DNA from: Gossypium raimondii
Taxonomy: Eukaryota > Streptophyta > Magnoliopsida > Malvales > Malvaceae
Direction: 5' to 3'
DNA length: 64,000 bases
Assembly (NCBI RefSeq): GCF_025698545.1
Contig: NC_068569.1
Coordinates: forward strand, 2,790,001-2,854,000
Position 1 is the first letter of the stretch; every line of letters starts with the position of its first letter. The notes under the pieces were generated by a model. The model made no database searches, was not told the DNA's origin, and saw only the letters and a program-made list of their open reading frames with translations. A program made the position numbers and the translations under genes. This document shows positions 12,210-25,600 of this stretch, one piece after another.

Positions 12210-12701
12210 ATGGATCATGGCAACAAGTCGACGGGAATCAAGCAGATCGTTAGACTCAAAGGGATGCTTCAAAAATGGCAAACTGCGACATTTAGGTCCC
12301 GACCAAATTCCCACAACTCACAACGAAACCATGGCCATGGGGGTGTGTCGCGATCAATCAACAAAGTTCAAACAGAAAAAATGTATTGCGATTCCGACGA
12401 GGATGGATGCTACAGCCCTGAACCAGCACCTGATGTTCCAAAAGGATATTTCGCAGTGTATGTAGGGCCTGAGCTTCGAAGGTTCATCATCCCCACCAGC
12501 TACCTTAGCCACCCAGTTTTCAAAATATTGCTCCAACAAGCTGAGGAGGAATTCGGATATGATCACAATGGCGCCCTTACTCTCCCTTGTGAGATTGAGA
12601 CCTTCAAATATCTCCTCAAATACATAGATCAAAACCAACCTAAGAGTCACAATGTTGGAGGAGGAAGCCCTGTTTCTGAACATGTCCTAATTTGTTTTTA
12701 G
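12210..12701 (+). CDS. SAUR-family auxin-responsive protein (163 aa)
   Basis: An intronless frame of 163 aa. The core from about residue 72 to 138 has the SAUR pattern: VPKGYFAVYVG, then RRFIIPTSYLSHPVF, then EEEFGYDHNGALTLPC and a final FKYLLKYI. SAUR proteins inhibit PP2C.D phosphatases and so raise plasma-membrane proton-pump activity and cell expansion. The long N-terminal arm with a basic start (KQIVRLKGMLQKWQ) fits the longer SAURs, such as the one I remember next to sucrose synthase in Arabidopsis. The start at 12210 is the first ATG in frame that gives this conserved N-terminal helix. The second SAUR gene lies 1.5 kb away on the other strand. Confidence 0.92.
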   Translation: MDHGNKSTGIKQIVRLKGMLQKWQTATFRSRPNSHNSQRNHGHGGVSRSINKVQTEKMYCDSDEDGCYSPEPAPDVPKGYFAVYVGPELRRFIIPTSYLSHPVFKILLQQAEEEFGYDHNGALTLPCEIETFKYLLKYIDQNQPKSHNVGGGSPVSEHVLICF

Positions 12702-14168
12702 CATTATTAAACCACTTTTAAACTTATTTACCACTCTCTCTCTCTCTCCCCCCACCTCCACACATATATATCACATATATGCTCATGGGACAAGTTCATA
12801 TTGCTTTATCTTCATTAACAGTCTTAAACTTTTTTCCTACCATCAGAAGTTCTATATCATTGAATTTTATGTAATGTTGTTATTTATCCGGTGTCGGGTT
12901 TTTTCCTCCTATGGAGTATGTATTTTACTTTACTCCTTTGCTAACAAATTTGTAATATTCTTTGTAAAAGGCCAACCGTGCATGGTTTTCCTCCATGTGA
13001 AACAGGTTCATTCTATTGTCCCATGAAAAGAAATTGAAATTTCTGTGATAATTTATTGAGGTTGATTAATTCCATAATCAAAGGGTGGATTTTTTATTTT
13101 TATTTTTATTTTTTTGTGGTTGTGGTTTTGTTCGCTTGATTTAGAATCGGAAGCGAATTAACTAATACTAGTTTTATGTCACATGGGTGAAAAAATAAAA
13201 TATATTTTCTAATTAGTTTTTCTTAAAGTTGATAATTACTGATAAAATATATGATACAAAAAAAATTTAAACAATCTGTCAAAACTTATTGTTAACCAAA
13301 AAATAAAAACAAGTGGGTACTTGGATTTTTTAATACAAAATGTGGGTACGTGTTGAAGTTGGGGAGTGGTGGTTTTATTGTGTGAATAATTATTTTTAAG
13401 TTTTATTTTGTTAAATAAAATTTATTAAATTATTTTATATCCATTTTATTTTTATTTTCATTTTCAGAATAGTGAAATGTGTTTATTATAATTCATTGGG
13501 CTTGACACTTTTCGAGTACCCGATTTGTATTTAAGAAATTTTACAGTCTAGTAGCATTTTCGCTTGATTTTTTTTTTTTTGCTTAATGCTTATTTCTACT
13601 GAAAAATATTAATATAAATATAAGATCAAGTTTTAGGATAAGCATAGGATACTAATACGGTTTTGATTTGGGTATATTCAATTTTTATCAATGTTTTCAA
13701 ATAATTTTTTTTGAAAGTACCATTATTTAAAAGATTATATCGGATGGAGAAAATTTTAGTATATATTATCCACTGTAAAATAGTTTCCTCATGTTAATAG
13801 ACATTGTCAAAAGAAAAGGGAAGACCCAACATAAAAGATGGGGAGGCCCAAGTTTGTGTGTACTGTACTTTTCAAGCATTATTAATGTGTTTGAGATAAA
13901 GATTTCTTCTTTTTGGCTATGTTTCATATACAGATTGCGATTCACATCTCTTTTCTCTTTCGGATCAAATCATTGAATCCATATATAAAGATAAAACTTT
14001 CTGAAAATATTATAAAAAAAATGAACATTAATCTCTCATATATGTTACATAAGTAAAAATGAGAATGAACAGCGATGCTCTACAATATTATCATTACATA
14101 ATATACAACTCCGGTACCATGGGACTGACCGGACGGGAAATGTTTCGTTTTTTGGTCTGCACGAGCCG
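12702..14168. other. Spacer between convergent SAUR genes
   Basis: Contains the 3' regions of both SAUR genes. A CT-rich microsatellite lies at about 12727-12755 and short T-rich runs occur near 13093 and 13568. I see no further coding region; the 61-codon frame at 13791-13976 has no domain. Confidence 0.6.
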
Positions 14169-14540
14169 TCAACATGCGTAAAACTCCACTAGTTCTTCCA
14201 AGGACTCAGCCTGAGGATCAGCATTTTCGAGCATCCAAAGCAAGTGTTCGAACAAGACAACCTCGCACGACACGTTGATGACGGCGTCGTTTTCGCCCGG
14301 CGACCATTCCGCGAGTTCACGGAACAAAGGGCTTTTGATAATGTCGGAGCTAATAAGGTATCGCCTCCGAGATTTTCCAACGTAGACGGGGTGGAGATTT
14401 GCCGACGATGAATCCTCGTCGATATCCGAAGCCGACGCCGCTACTGAGCTCGACGTAGGGCGGATTTGCTTGTTGTTGAATGAGTGTAGCTTCTTGAGAA
14501 CTGACTTAAGCTTCGTTAGCTTGTCGCTGCCTTTCGCCAT
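14169..14540 (-). CDS. SAUR-family protein, SAUR76-like (123 aa)
   Basis: An intronless minus-strand frame of 123 aa. The N terminus is basic (MAKGSDKLTKLKSVLKKLHS) and is followed by a Ser/Ala/Asp-rich linker. The SAUR core reads HPVYVGKSRRRYLISSDII, SPLFRELAE, then VSCEVVLFEHLLWML. The core departs from the classic VPKG...F motif, as in the SAUR76-78 subgroup, which is reported to act in growth control together with ethylene signalling. A TATA box and G-box lie upstream. In Arabidopsis a similar SAUR sits beside SUS1 by recall, and a sucrose synthase lies further along this window. Confidence 0.88.
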   Translation of the reverse strand: MAKGSDKLTKLKSVLKKLHSFNNKQIRPTSSSVAASASDIDEDSSSANLHPVYVGKSRRRYLISSDIIKSPLFRELAEWSPGENDAVINVSCEVVLFEHLLWMLENADPQAESLEELVEFYAC

Positions 14541-14620
14541 TGTCTTTGTTTTTTTTCTTCTTTGGAAGGCTTAATGGATTTTCAAACAGCTTTGGGTAGC
14601 TAAGGGGAAGAAGGCTCGTT

Positions 14621-14694
14621 TATTTATAAATGGAGTTGAAGAAGGGTGAAATTGTAAATTGCTTAAATGCGGCTAGATCTATTGGGCCCACGTG
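14621..14694 (-). promoter_or_regulatory. TATA box and G-box of the SAUR76-like gene
   Basis: On the minus strand TTTATAAATA (14630-14621) is well placed, about 80 bases before the ATG at 14540. CACGTG, a perfect G-box, lies at 14689-14694, next to TGGGCCCA. G-boxes bind bHLH and bZIP factors and are common in light- and hormone-responsive SAUR promoters. The role here is inferred. Confidence 0.6.
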
Positions 14695-16229
14695 TGGGGT
14701 CCGGTAATTGTGGGAGGATAATGGGCCGCACTTCTTTGACGTCTGGCGTTGAGCGTTCTTTAGTAATCCTCTCTTCCTTAATTATCTATCTACCTATAAA
14801 ATAATCATCGACCTCATTATATTAATTTGAAAATGAGTAAATTAAGAATTATATGTTTGATTGAAAATCGAAATTGTCCTTTCTGATGTTATCCGCTTTT
14901 ATTGTTAAAAACTAGTATGATTAACATGATAATGTAGTGTGCCATATATATCTCATTCTGACATTCGAGATATATGAATCAATTTTAATGAATCATTAGT
15001 TAGTTCTTTGATCTAATACATATAGATTAATTAGCTTATTTTTTAAGTAGAAGAGATCAAATGCAATTCGACTCTTGGTACAAACGCCTCCATAATATTT
15101 TTATTATTTAAAGGTTTATTTAGTTGGAATAATCCTTCAAGTCCCAACTCAAGTAATTACCGAAAATATCATAACTAAAGCTACATTTTATCATTAAATA
15201 TATTTATTAAAATTATAATTTAATATCATTTTGTTCGGATCAAAATATGTTACCTAAATTTATTTCTTTTTATTTGATTTTCTTTCGTGTCTTTAAAATA
15301 TATGATTCTAAAAATAAAGAAATAAAATTAAATATAATAATTCAGACCTAAATAGACAGTGCATGTAAATCAAATGTCTATAACAAAGATAGGGATTCAG
15401 GAAGAAGTTTTATATATACATCGTAAAATGCCATGAATCTCTTGGTTTCATAGCTTTTGCTCGTCAACCTCACATGCAAAGGCCATGATGAGAGTTGTTG
15501 TTTTCATTATTTGGGCATGTGATTTCATTTCTCAATAAAAACTCGTTTTGTTTATTCTAATGGAACTAAAGCAAAAGATTAGAAAATAGTGTGACAATTT
15601 AAGGTGTTAAGAATGCACCTTTCACAAAAGTTAAGATTTTCTTTTGAATATGATTGCAAATGGAAAAGATTGAAAACTTAATAAGAATTTATTAATATCA
15701 GATGTCTCTTTAAAACAAAACCCATAAGAATAATCAGCATATACACTATGAAAGTGATTAAGAATAATGATGGGAGAACGGAAGAACATGAATATGACAA
15801 TGGCAAATGAGGTTTAGGGGAACCATATTTAATAATGAGGGGAATAACAAAATTTAGGGTTTCAATCAAGAAAATCCTTCCATAAAGACAATTTGCGGCG
15901 AATGAACAATGGCATGTGAGGGACACATGGAATCAAATTAATGTCCCAAAATATTGTGAACCACTAGCTTAATAAATGAGCCTCAATCACACCCGACCGG
16001 ACCCTCCTCATGTGGATTCTTACCATCAAATTAGTAACCCGTGAAAATACGAGTTTATTAACATTTTTATGATTTCATAGCTAGGATGTTATTGTTTATA
16101 AGTTACTTTGTAATATATTATTGTGTGTATTATAAAAACCGATCCGATTATTGTAAAAAGATAAACTTCGTTATTTTATTAGAAATAATTTTTTAAGAAA
16201 TTTCAAACGTAAAAATTCTTTTTGGATTC
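14695..16229. other. Intergenic, no gene seen
   Basis: AT-rich spacer. An 82-codon minus-strand frame (15678-15926) is hydrophobic by composition but has no recognisable domain, promoter or splice context, so it is not called. Confidence 0.5.
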
Positions 16230-16520
16230 AAAAAAGTAGAAGTAAACTGTAACAGTGCACTCCTGATGGAATTGCTTTTGGTTGGTGGAGGCATTAATAG
16301 TAGTTTGGTGAAACTACGTTTGTTACACCGGTTTTTGAGGAGGTGAAAAAAGTAAGAATTCACCATATATCGAGAAATCATAATGGATTGCTGATCATAT
16401 AGCTAAGTGTGTTGTACCAAGAAATTCAAATTTACAATTGTTTGAAGATTAATCCCCAGTTTTAGTGCAAGACTTATTGCTTGCTGATCGTAATGTGTCG
16501 ATACCGAGTTAATTTTAGCC
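16230..16520 (+). mobile_element. LINE fragment, RNase H end (decayed)
   Basis: Reading the plus strand across frame changes gives pieces typical of the C-terminal RNase H domain of plant L1-type elements: SALLMELLLVGGGINSSLVK, then ADHIAKCVVPRNSNLQLFE and VQDLLLADRN. In-frame stops and shifts show it is dead. No poly(A) tail or target-site duplication was found, so the ends are approximate. Confidence 0.6.
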
Positions 16521-17695
16521 AGTTGATGTATTCGCTTTATGTTATTCTTTTCTACTGGAAAAGAGAGAGTCATTTTTAACATTTTTAAATTAAACCAGAA
16601 ATTAATATACAAAGATAGGGGAAAAAAAATGTGTGGTGAGAAGGGAAATGGACTGTGGAGTTTAGATCTATCTCTCTCTATATATGTTTCTGTCCCTATT
16701 CCAACAATATCTATTTATCGAAGACTCATGTGTTTTTTGATGCATCGAAAGGAACACAAATTTCCAATTCATTTGTCAAGAATCAATGAATGACAAATGC
16801 AACTTTGATTGTTTCTTGGGAAACAAGATCCTCCTATACGTGGGAAAATCAACAGGATCTGTTTCCACTTTTGAACTTATTCTACTAATATTTCAATTTT
16901 CGGTTGGTCAAAAACATGTACCGTGGAAGAAGTGAAATGTCTCTAAAAGACATAAGAAATGTCTATTCTCGATTGAGACCTAAAGCTTTGCTAATATATG
17001 CATGTCAACAAAGGACGAAAGTTAAAGAATCTTATGTTGAGATCAGATTGAAATAAAAAGTAATCATGTTTTTTGAAGGATGATTAGAATATATTTTTTA
17101 ATTTTTAGATTAAAAATTATTTAAAAATTAAATAAGTTTGAAGGAGCCAAAAGAACAAAACGAAAAAGAAAGGTGGAAGTCACCTATGGGATCCATCTGT
17201 GCATGTGCTTAATGATGATGATTGAATGATTATAGAGGACATGTAGCATGTGATTAGCATTATCAAGCTACTAATTACCAGTGTTAACTGATTTTAAACG
17301 ACAGCCTTTGTCTTCTTATATATATGTCTGAACATTGGATTCTATTAGATAAACAAGTTTATTAGGATTACTTGTCAATTAGTCAGATTTGGGAGTTAAT
17401 TCAAAAAAAAAAAAAAAAGAATTGGGCTTTAAAATTTTGTTACATGAATTAATTATAATTTATGGATAGAATAAAATATTAATGAAATATTATTAATTAA
17501 CATTTAATTTAATTGTTATCATTGTGGTTGCAATAATTAAAGGGACATAGGTTCGAATGTGTACATTTTATCTTTTGATTTAAGGGTTTGAAGAGGAATA
17601 CAAGTATTGTTTAAAAAAATTGTTTATACGATTTTATTTAACTTTCGTATAAACTTTTAATAAATATATTTTAACATTGGTTATAATCTAATATA
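16521..17695. other. Intergenic, AT-rich
   Basis: No coding signal beyond short chance frames (for example 16539-16793). An A-run lies near 17402-17418. I see no paired transposon ends. Confidence 0.5.
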
Positions 17696-18870
17696 ATGTA
17701 TTATGTTTTTTTTTTTTGGGTAAAAAGAAATAAAAGCTTTAATTACAAGCTAACAGTAGTATCTGTATTGTGTAGCATAACTTGTTTGTCTATTCGCAAT
17801 TGATCAGCAACCTTTGGAGGAGCAACGTGAAATATTCTCGAGCCTACAGGAGAACCTTTCATCAAACCAGGTAAAATATCTGCAGTCGAGTTCACCTCTC
17901 TAGGTACTTATTTAAAGAGTTCTCCTCCATTCACGCTTACATAATTGTTGGATTCGCACTATCAGATTTCTATTAGAATGTCCTCGAACTTCTTCATAGA
18001 TCCCTTTAATGGCTTGTGCACTGTCAGTCTCAATAATAATATTAGCCCATTTAGCTTCCCAGGCTAATTGGAGTCCATTGTAGATGGCTCAAAGCTCAGC
18101 TTGTAGAACATTGCATCTCCCAATACTTCTTCCTATTCCTCACATCCAATTACCATGCTCATCTAGTGCCATTGCTGCCGACCATGCATGGCCCAACTTC
18201 AGATTACGAGCACCATCAATATTTATTTTTAAAAACCCAACAGATGGAGAAACCCATCTTTGGTTCCTTATTCGATTCCATAACTCCTCGATTTTATTTG
18301 TCTTTGCTTAATGGACCTAGCCCACAACCATAAAGAATGAATCAATCTGATTATGTTGTAATGGCCATCTTGGAACACACACACATTCCTCTGTTTTCAA
18401 AATTTCCAACAAACAATCCCAAACAAGGAAGACCAATTTGCATCTTGAAAAGTAACCTCAAACTTATTTGCCAAGTTAGTAGATAACTAATCCTCCAAAG
18501 AGTAAGTGAAAAATTGATCTGAAATTCTCAAGGGAATAAGCTGAAGCCACACTTCTTTTGCCTTAGGGCAATCTCGTATTATATGGATATAAGATTCTTC
18601 AGCATTCCTATAAAGCTTACAAGAAGGGCCCTCTGACAATCCTCTCTTACACCTTTCTGTATTCGTAAAGAGACGTCCCTTAAACACCACCCAAATAAAA
18701 TGACGAACACTTTGTGGACATTCAAGGACCAAACAATCTTCCATTTTGCTTCCTGCATATTTAACGAGTTATTTGTAAGTTTGCCATAAACCTCCTTGAT
18801 GCTAAATTTCCCATTAACTGCCCAGCTTGAAATAACATCCTAGAGAAGTCGGAGATCATGTATTATGTTT
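17696..18870 (-). mobile_element. 5'-truncated LINE (L1-type, zf-RVT and RNase H) with target-site duplication
   Basis: A minus-strand insertion of about 1.15 kb. It is flanked by the direct repeat ATGTATTATGTTT at 17696-17708 and 18858-18870 (the last bases merge with the tail). At its 3' end the minus strand shows a poly(A) tail (T run 17706-17717 on the plus strand). Coding pieces read, in order: NGKFSIKEVYGKL, then the zinc-binding reverse-transcriptase tail RHFIWVVFKGRLFTNTERC...CPKAKEVWLQLIP (18744-18487), then an RNase H domain with NIDGA, QAEL and ETDSAQ acid motifs (about 18230-17990). There is a frame change near 18720 and several in-frame stops, so it cannot encode a working protein. 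The reverse transcriptase core is missing through 5' truncation, the usual outcome of target-primed insertion. Confidence 0.88.
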
Positions 18871-19601
18871 AAGTGTGAAATTGCATCAGCAATTTGTGTC
18901 CAATGCTTAAAAATAATGAGGATCCAAATGCTTGAGTTAGGTAGTCCAAACATTAGTGTCCTGAATCCCCTCTAAACGGTGTGTTCGTATGTTGAGTTCA
19001 GGAAGGGAAAGACTTTTCTGTGAAGTCCAAAAAGGACTTTTGGGCCATATATTCCAACCTCCAACAACAAACGTGAAAATAAATAGCTCACATGGGCTAA
19101 CACCGTCAGCCTCTGTAGGCCTAACGTTTAGATTTAGGTGAAAGCCTTTCCGCCTTTTCGTAAAAGTGAAGGCGGTTAAGAGGATCCAATTTCCATTGCC
19201 CGATGAAGACCAGCTTCAATTAATTATACCATTTGAACACGACGACTACGAAACTTTCTAGTAACGGTTCATTTTAGTTCTTTTATCAATGAATGCCCTT
19301 TTCGGGACCCACGGTCCCGATGTGGGATCCATCATCCTTCACCGGTAAACAGGCGCCATATGTTGTTTTCTTGATTTCGCGGCTAAAACCGTGGAGCCTC
19401 CCCTCGCCACTCACCTCTCACCACCCTCCACCCCTCCATCGCCATCACCATCCACTCTTTTTTCGAACTTTCTTTCGCCATCCTTCCCCCCCCCCCCCCG
19501 GTCTTTGTCCTATCTTTAATACAAGCTTCTCGTCTCATTTTTCATTTCCCCACCGCTACCACATCCTCCCCCTCCCCTTCCCATAGGAAAAATAGTAATA
19601 A
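18871..19601. other. Upstream region of the hydrolase/CAAX gene
   Basis: The left part is featureless. From about 19290 the sequence is C- and CT-rich with a run of 14 C at 19486-19499, typical of a leader. An open frame at 19293-19586 (97 codons, mostly Pro, Ser and His) ends 15 bases before the main ATG; its composition suggests leader sequence and not a protein. Confidence 0.5.
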
Positions 19602-22600
19602 ATGAGCTTCTCTTCCAGTTACAGTATTCTCCGTCTTACGCCAAACCGCTGCGACAACCTCTTCTTTTGCTCCCCTCAAAATCCTTTCCGAATACGCGAA
19701 TTTCGCGTTTACAGGAAACGACGCCGTTTGAGGCTTTTCCGCTCAAACCCCACTCTCCAAAGCCAATTCAATTTCTCTTTCGATAACAACGTTTTCCAGA
19801 ACCTTCCTTCGCTCGATCTTCTCACGCCGGTTTTGGGTCTAACTTCCGGTATCGCTCTTTATTTATCGTCGCGGTTGAATTTAGCTTCCGGAGGTGAAAA
19901 CAATGTCTGCGATATTGGAGAGTGGATTTTGTTCACCAGTCCGACGCCGTTTAATCGATTCGTCATCCTTCGATGCCCTTCTATATCGTTCGAAGGGAGT
20001 CAGCTGATGGAGGATGTGAACGAGAGGTTGGTGAAAGAAGATAGGCATTTCGTGAGGCTAAATAGCGGGAGGATGATACAGGCGAGTAGAAACAGGGGAG
20101 AGGAGCCGAATGAGTTGGAATACCAGAGACTTTGTATAAACACGGAGGATGGCGGTGTAATTTCGATTGATTGGCCGGCGAATTTAGACTTGAGCGAAGA
20201 ACATGGATTGGACACGACAGTTTTGGTGGTTCCGGGAACGGCGGAGGGTAGCATGGACGAGAAGGTGAAGGCGTTTGTTAAGGAGGCAGTTTTTTGTGGG
20301 TTTTTTCCGGTTGTTATGAATCCTCGAGGTTGCGCCAGCTCGCCACTCACCACTCCTCGGTAAGGTATTGAGTTCTGAAGTGAAATTTATTTGTTTAGTG
20401 AGTATTATGATGCGGTTTAGGGAGAAAACAGCAGTAATCAATAAAATTATAGCTGAACAAACGGCAATATAAGCTTTTCTGCAAGGTTTTAGATTGTCTG
20501 GTGAGGCACAAAAGCTTGACTGAATCATGGAAAAGTTTCCTGTGCGTTACTGCACACGTAACCCAAAGGGTTTCATCATTTATTTCATTACTTCTTTCGT
20601 TTATTGGCATTGATAACATGTTTGTAATGTGCTTGAAGTAAGTGGGAAGTATTTACTTAGAGAAGATCATATGTTTTAGCAGAGATCAGTTTATCAGCTA
20701 GGCTTCTAGACCAAAAGAATTATCTTTTATAAGCTGGGTGTTTTGGTTTTCCTTGAAGTTTCTTGAAAGGCCATTTTTATTGAACGACTTTATTTATGTA
20801 GGTTGTTTACAGCTGCTGACAGTGATGATATCTCAACTGCTATACAGTTCATTAATAAGGCAAGACCATGGAACACATTGATGGGTGTTGGCTGGGGATA
20901 TGGCGCAAACATGTTGACGAAATACTTGGCAGAAGCTGGTGAGAAAACACCTCTGACAGCTGCGACTTGCATAGATAATCCTTTTGACTTGGAGGAGGCC
21001 ACAAGATTGACTCCTTATCACATTGCTTTAAATGAAAAACTCACTAGTGGACTTGTAGATATTCTACGATCTAATAAGGTTGGTGATTGCTTCAAAAATT
21101 GCAGCTTTTAACTCAAAATCACTTCAGTGTTTATGCATGCTTCATTATACATTGATCATTCAATACTAATTAATTTGACCCATGAATGATCTAGGAACTA
21201 TTTCTGGGCCGAGCAAAAGGGTTTGATGTGGAAAAGGCTCTATCAGCCAAATCTGTTCGTGACTTTGATAAGGCAATATCGATGGTCTCTTACGGTTTTG
21301 AGGCCATAGAAGACTTTTACTCAAAATGTAGTTCGCGAAGCTTAGTTGGCAAAGTTAAGATTCCAGTTCTTTACATACAGGTACCTTTTACAACTTGAAA
21401 AAACACTCTTGTGTAATTGCTGAAAATGGATATTATTAAAATTTCCTGCTTTAATGGTAAATGTTGAGCAAATCATTTTCTTTCTTCTGATGTAATTAGA
21501 ACCAAACAACTTTATTTTGTATGAAAACTGTTCCTTTCATGCTATACACGTATGTATATGTGCTCGAAGCAACACATGCATAAGAACTGCTATGGTTGAA
21601 TATCTCCTTTGTGTCATTAAACCCTAGTCACTGAGCTAAGCTAGAGTTCCTTGAAGACGGTGGTAAACTCCCAAATTTCATTCTAACCTTGTTTTAAAAA
21701 CTAACTACCTAACCTAGCTATATAATCTTTCCTTCTCATTGGGAAAATGTCTTTTAGGACTTGCCCTGAAATTGTTTGTACTTATCCTGTTTCTGTCCTC
21801 TGCATCTGTGCACACTGGTACAGAACCTAACTCCTTTGCGAAGTAGGAAATTTAGAAGGAAAACCTAATTTCTTTTGAACTTTTTTATTTTTCAGAATGA
21901 TGGTGGATCAGTTCCACTATTCTCCACTCCACGTGGTTTGATTGCAGAAAATCCTTTTACCAGCCTGCTCCTCTGTTCTTGTTCATCATCTAGAGCTACA
22001 GTATCGTGGTGCCATCATCTTACTATTGAGGTAATATTTTTGTCTTCTCTCTTCTCATCTGAGGGTTTGGAACTTCGACTTTAATCCAGAAAAAGTTTCT
22101 CCATAAATATTGCTATTGATTTTTTTTCATTGGTATCATTTGGTTTATATAGTGGCTTACTGCGGTAGAGCTTGGACTTCTAAAGGGCCGTCATCCTCTT
22201 CTAAAAGATGTTGACATCAGCATCAATCCTTCAAAAGGCTTAACTTTCGCAGAAGGTAGGTTGACTGGTAAAGGTGGAAACACTAAGAAGCTTTTGGATC
22301 TTTCTAGATTAAATTCTGTAAATGGCTATTCCGTTGGTCCTAGAAGAGGCATGTTAGAAGATGGTGATACAGCTCCTAGCATCCACCTTCAGTCCAGACA
22401 AGATTCACTCAAGGACATGGAACTTCAAGAGAAGGGATTGCATAGAGTGCACAATGATATGTTAGCACAGTCCAAACTTCTTGAAGCAGAGTTGGCCAAA
22501 GAGGAAGCTGAACTAGAAGATGGTGAAGGAGGGCAAGTTTTACAAACTGCACAAGTAGCTATGAATATGCTTGATGTAACCATGCCCGGAACTTTGAAAG

Positions 22601-25600
22601 AAGCTGAGAAGCAGAAGGTGGGGCTTATAAACATTGCAGTTTCTTTTATCTCACATATATTGTCATTCTGGGTTTAAAAATGTGTATACAATTCATCTTT
22701 GAACAATCAATATGATAAGCTAATGCTAAAGGACTTCCTCTGCATGTGTGCTTGTCGGAAAGGAATATGTCAACTGTACATGTTTTGTGATATATAGTAT
22801 ATTTCTTGAACGAGTAATTTAAATGTTTGGGGTGTTTTCATATTTGATTGACTTTCTTTTATTGTTTTATGTTTTTTCCTGTTGGTTTTTTTTGTATCTA
22901 TATTTGTTTTCCTTTTAGAAGTATTTCAGTGGAAATTCAGCTTATATGATGTTATTCCAATTTTTTATTATTTTTATGGTGTGGCATGTTTGGTTCTTTA
23001 AGTATCAATTTTTAGCAGAAGTGACTTTAAGAAATTGGAGACATGAACTTTAGGTATGTGAAAATAAGAATTTGGGGACATAAACTTTAGTATGTTAAAT
23101 AATCATTGTACATACAGGTCCTGGCTGCTGTTAATCAAGGTGAGACACTTATGAAAGCTTTGCAAGATGCTGTTCCAGAAGATGTTCGTGAAAAACTCAC
23201 AGCAGCTGTATCTGTTATTATGCATGCTCAAGGCACAAACTTAAAACAAGGTATTGAGAGGATTCCCAAGATGCAATCAGGGTTTAAATCAAAAGTCCAC
23301 GAAAGTGTTAGTGATGCTCATTCTACAGATGAGATAAAAAGAACTGAGGGTTTGGCGGATGGGACTGATAACAATCAAGTTGGCTCAGAGAGAGCTACTG
23401 CTGGACAGGGATCAGAATCTCGGACGTTAGACAATATGCAAAGCTCCAATGATGTAGGTCAATCTCAATCAATAAGTGGAGATCAAGGTGATATTTCTTC
23501 TTCAGTCAGGAAGGATGCAAGTGAAACGGGAAAAATTCATGAAAGTGATGATCTCAACAATGAAAAGGCTTCTCTACATGCTGACTCAACCAAACCAGGA
23601 TCAGTAATTAATGTTAATTTGACTACCCAAGATGAAAAGGAAGGTAGCACAGACGAAATTGTTAAGTCCAAAGCTGACCCAGATGGTGGAGTAGATCGAG
23701 TTGAAATGAAGTATAATAATAGTCCCCGGCAAAAGGAAGAAAAAGTCGTGGATTCTTTGACTGACCAAAATAATGCGGCACCATCAGGATCTTCTGAAGC
23801 CCAACCAGAGGAAGGTGAAAGGAATGATCATCAGAAAAAAGATCTGCAACATCCACCTGATCAAAATAAGTCTACCATCACTGATTCCAATGCTCCAACC
23901 TTCAATGTTTCTCAAGCATTAGATGCTCTGACAGGGATGGATGATTCCACCCAAGTAGCTGTTAACAGTGTGTTTGGTGTGTTAGAAAATATGATTACTC
24001 AATTTGAGGAGGAAAAAGAAGAAAATGGTTCTCATGATGGACGTGAGCTTAGGACTGATGATACCAACTCTGTGCCTGAGACACAAGATACATTTGGAAA
24101 AAAAGAGGGCAGTGAAAATGATAACAAATTGAGAGAAACCAAAGGCAGTAAAGATAACCAGAGTATGATTTCTGATAGATTTCATGATCCTCGCATTCAT
24201 AATGATCATGGTAATAGTTCAGACTTGGGGGATGACTCAACAAGTGAATGGCTGGAGGAGGAGTCCCCACAAAATCCTGTTTCATCAGAGGGGAATGGTA
24301 GTGATGATTCTCAGGAACAAATTGTTGGCAATAGTTTGGATTTGCCAATAAACAATGATCATATAGTTGGTCGTAAAATGGTGGCCGATTATTCATATAG
24401 ACCCATAAATAGCACTCCCTCGTATATAAATGCAAGTCAATATGAGGACTTTCTTCATAGTGAGTACTTCCAGAGATATTTGCTTTCAAAACAAACTACC
24501 AAACCACTAGATGTAGATACGACTACTGCTTTATTGTTTGACTACTTTCCAGAAGAAGGTCAGTGGATGCTCTTGGAACAACCAGGAGAGAATGGAGATT
24601 CTGCTGGTGATGTTACAACTCATAGCAGAGAGCCTGAGACTCCAGCTGCTGAAGTTAGCAAAATGAAAAATTACATCGAACCATCATATGTGATATTAGA
24701 TACTGAAAGACAGCACGACCCTTTTGGAGAGTTTGAGACCATAGACAATACAAATGGATATTCTAGAAAGGATCGTAAGGGATTAGAGGAATTGATGCAG
24801 CTTGTAAAAATCACTATATTGGATTCTTTGAGGGTGGAAGTTGATCGCAGGCTAAGTGCATCTGACATGGAAGAAATGGAATCTCAACTTGCTATAGATA
24901 TTGAAACAGTTGCAACTGCAGTTTCTCTGTCCATTGGAGATTATAAGGAGCTTAATGATTTTGAGGGCAAAGAGTATGTTATTGACAATTCCTCAGAAAA
25001 AGTCGGAACTGTTAATGGAGAGAATGTTGTCAGGGCTATTTCATCTGCTGTTCAGAGCACAAGTTATCTAACGAGAGTGCTGCCAGTTGGTGTTATTATA
25101 GGATCTAGCTTAGCTGGTCTGAGAAAGTATTTTGACCTATCTACGGTTCATGATGAGTATATAAGTGAAGTTAAACCTGCTGACGAGACCCAGGTATCTA
25201 GGGAAAAGAATCATGGGAAAGCTAGTATAATCGATATTGATCAATCACCAGTTTATGAAACTAGTCAAAATGGTACTTCGCATAGCCCCAGTAGCAAAGA
25301 AGTGGTAGAAACTGGTTTGAAAACCCTAAACAAGGATGATGTCATGGTTGGTGCTGTTACAGCTGCTCTAGGAGCATCAGCTTTGCTAGCGCCACTGCCA
25401 GACAAGGTAATAGTCAATTTCTTTAGAATTTTTTATGCTAGCTTTTCTATGTTTTTTGTTGGCTTTTAAAACCACCTGCAGAAGCCTTGTTTGTCAGGGG
25501 TATCCTTGTTTTGTTGCTATAAGTTAAGCAACATTTAAAGTAAAAAAGGTCTTCAACTATATTATTATCGGCAAGGTGTTCCATACTTCTATTGAATTTT

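Noticed and set aside
15678-15926. 82-codon hydrophobic minus-strand frame
   Set aside because: Hydrophobic through T-rich composition; no start context, domain or neighbour support.
19293-19586. 97-codon Pro/Ser/His-rich frame before the hydrolase/CAAX gene
   Set aside because: CT-rich leader composition, no domain and a poly-C run inside it. At most a uORF.
24049-24489. 146-codon minus-strand frame opposite the large exon of the hydrolase/CAAX gene
   Set aside because: Shadow of the acidic coding exon; His/Tyr-rich composition is the reverse complement of Asp/Asn-rich codons.
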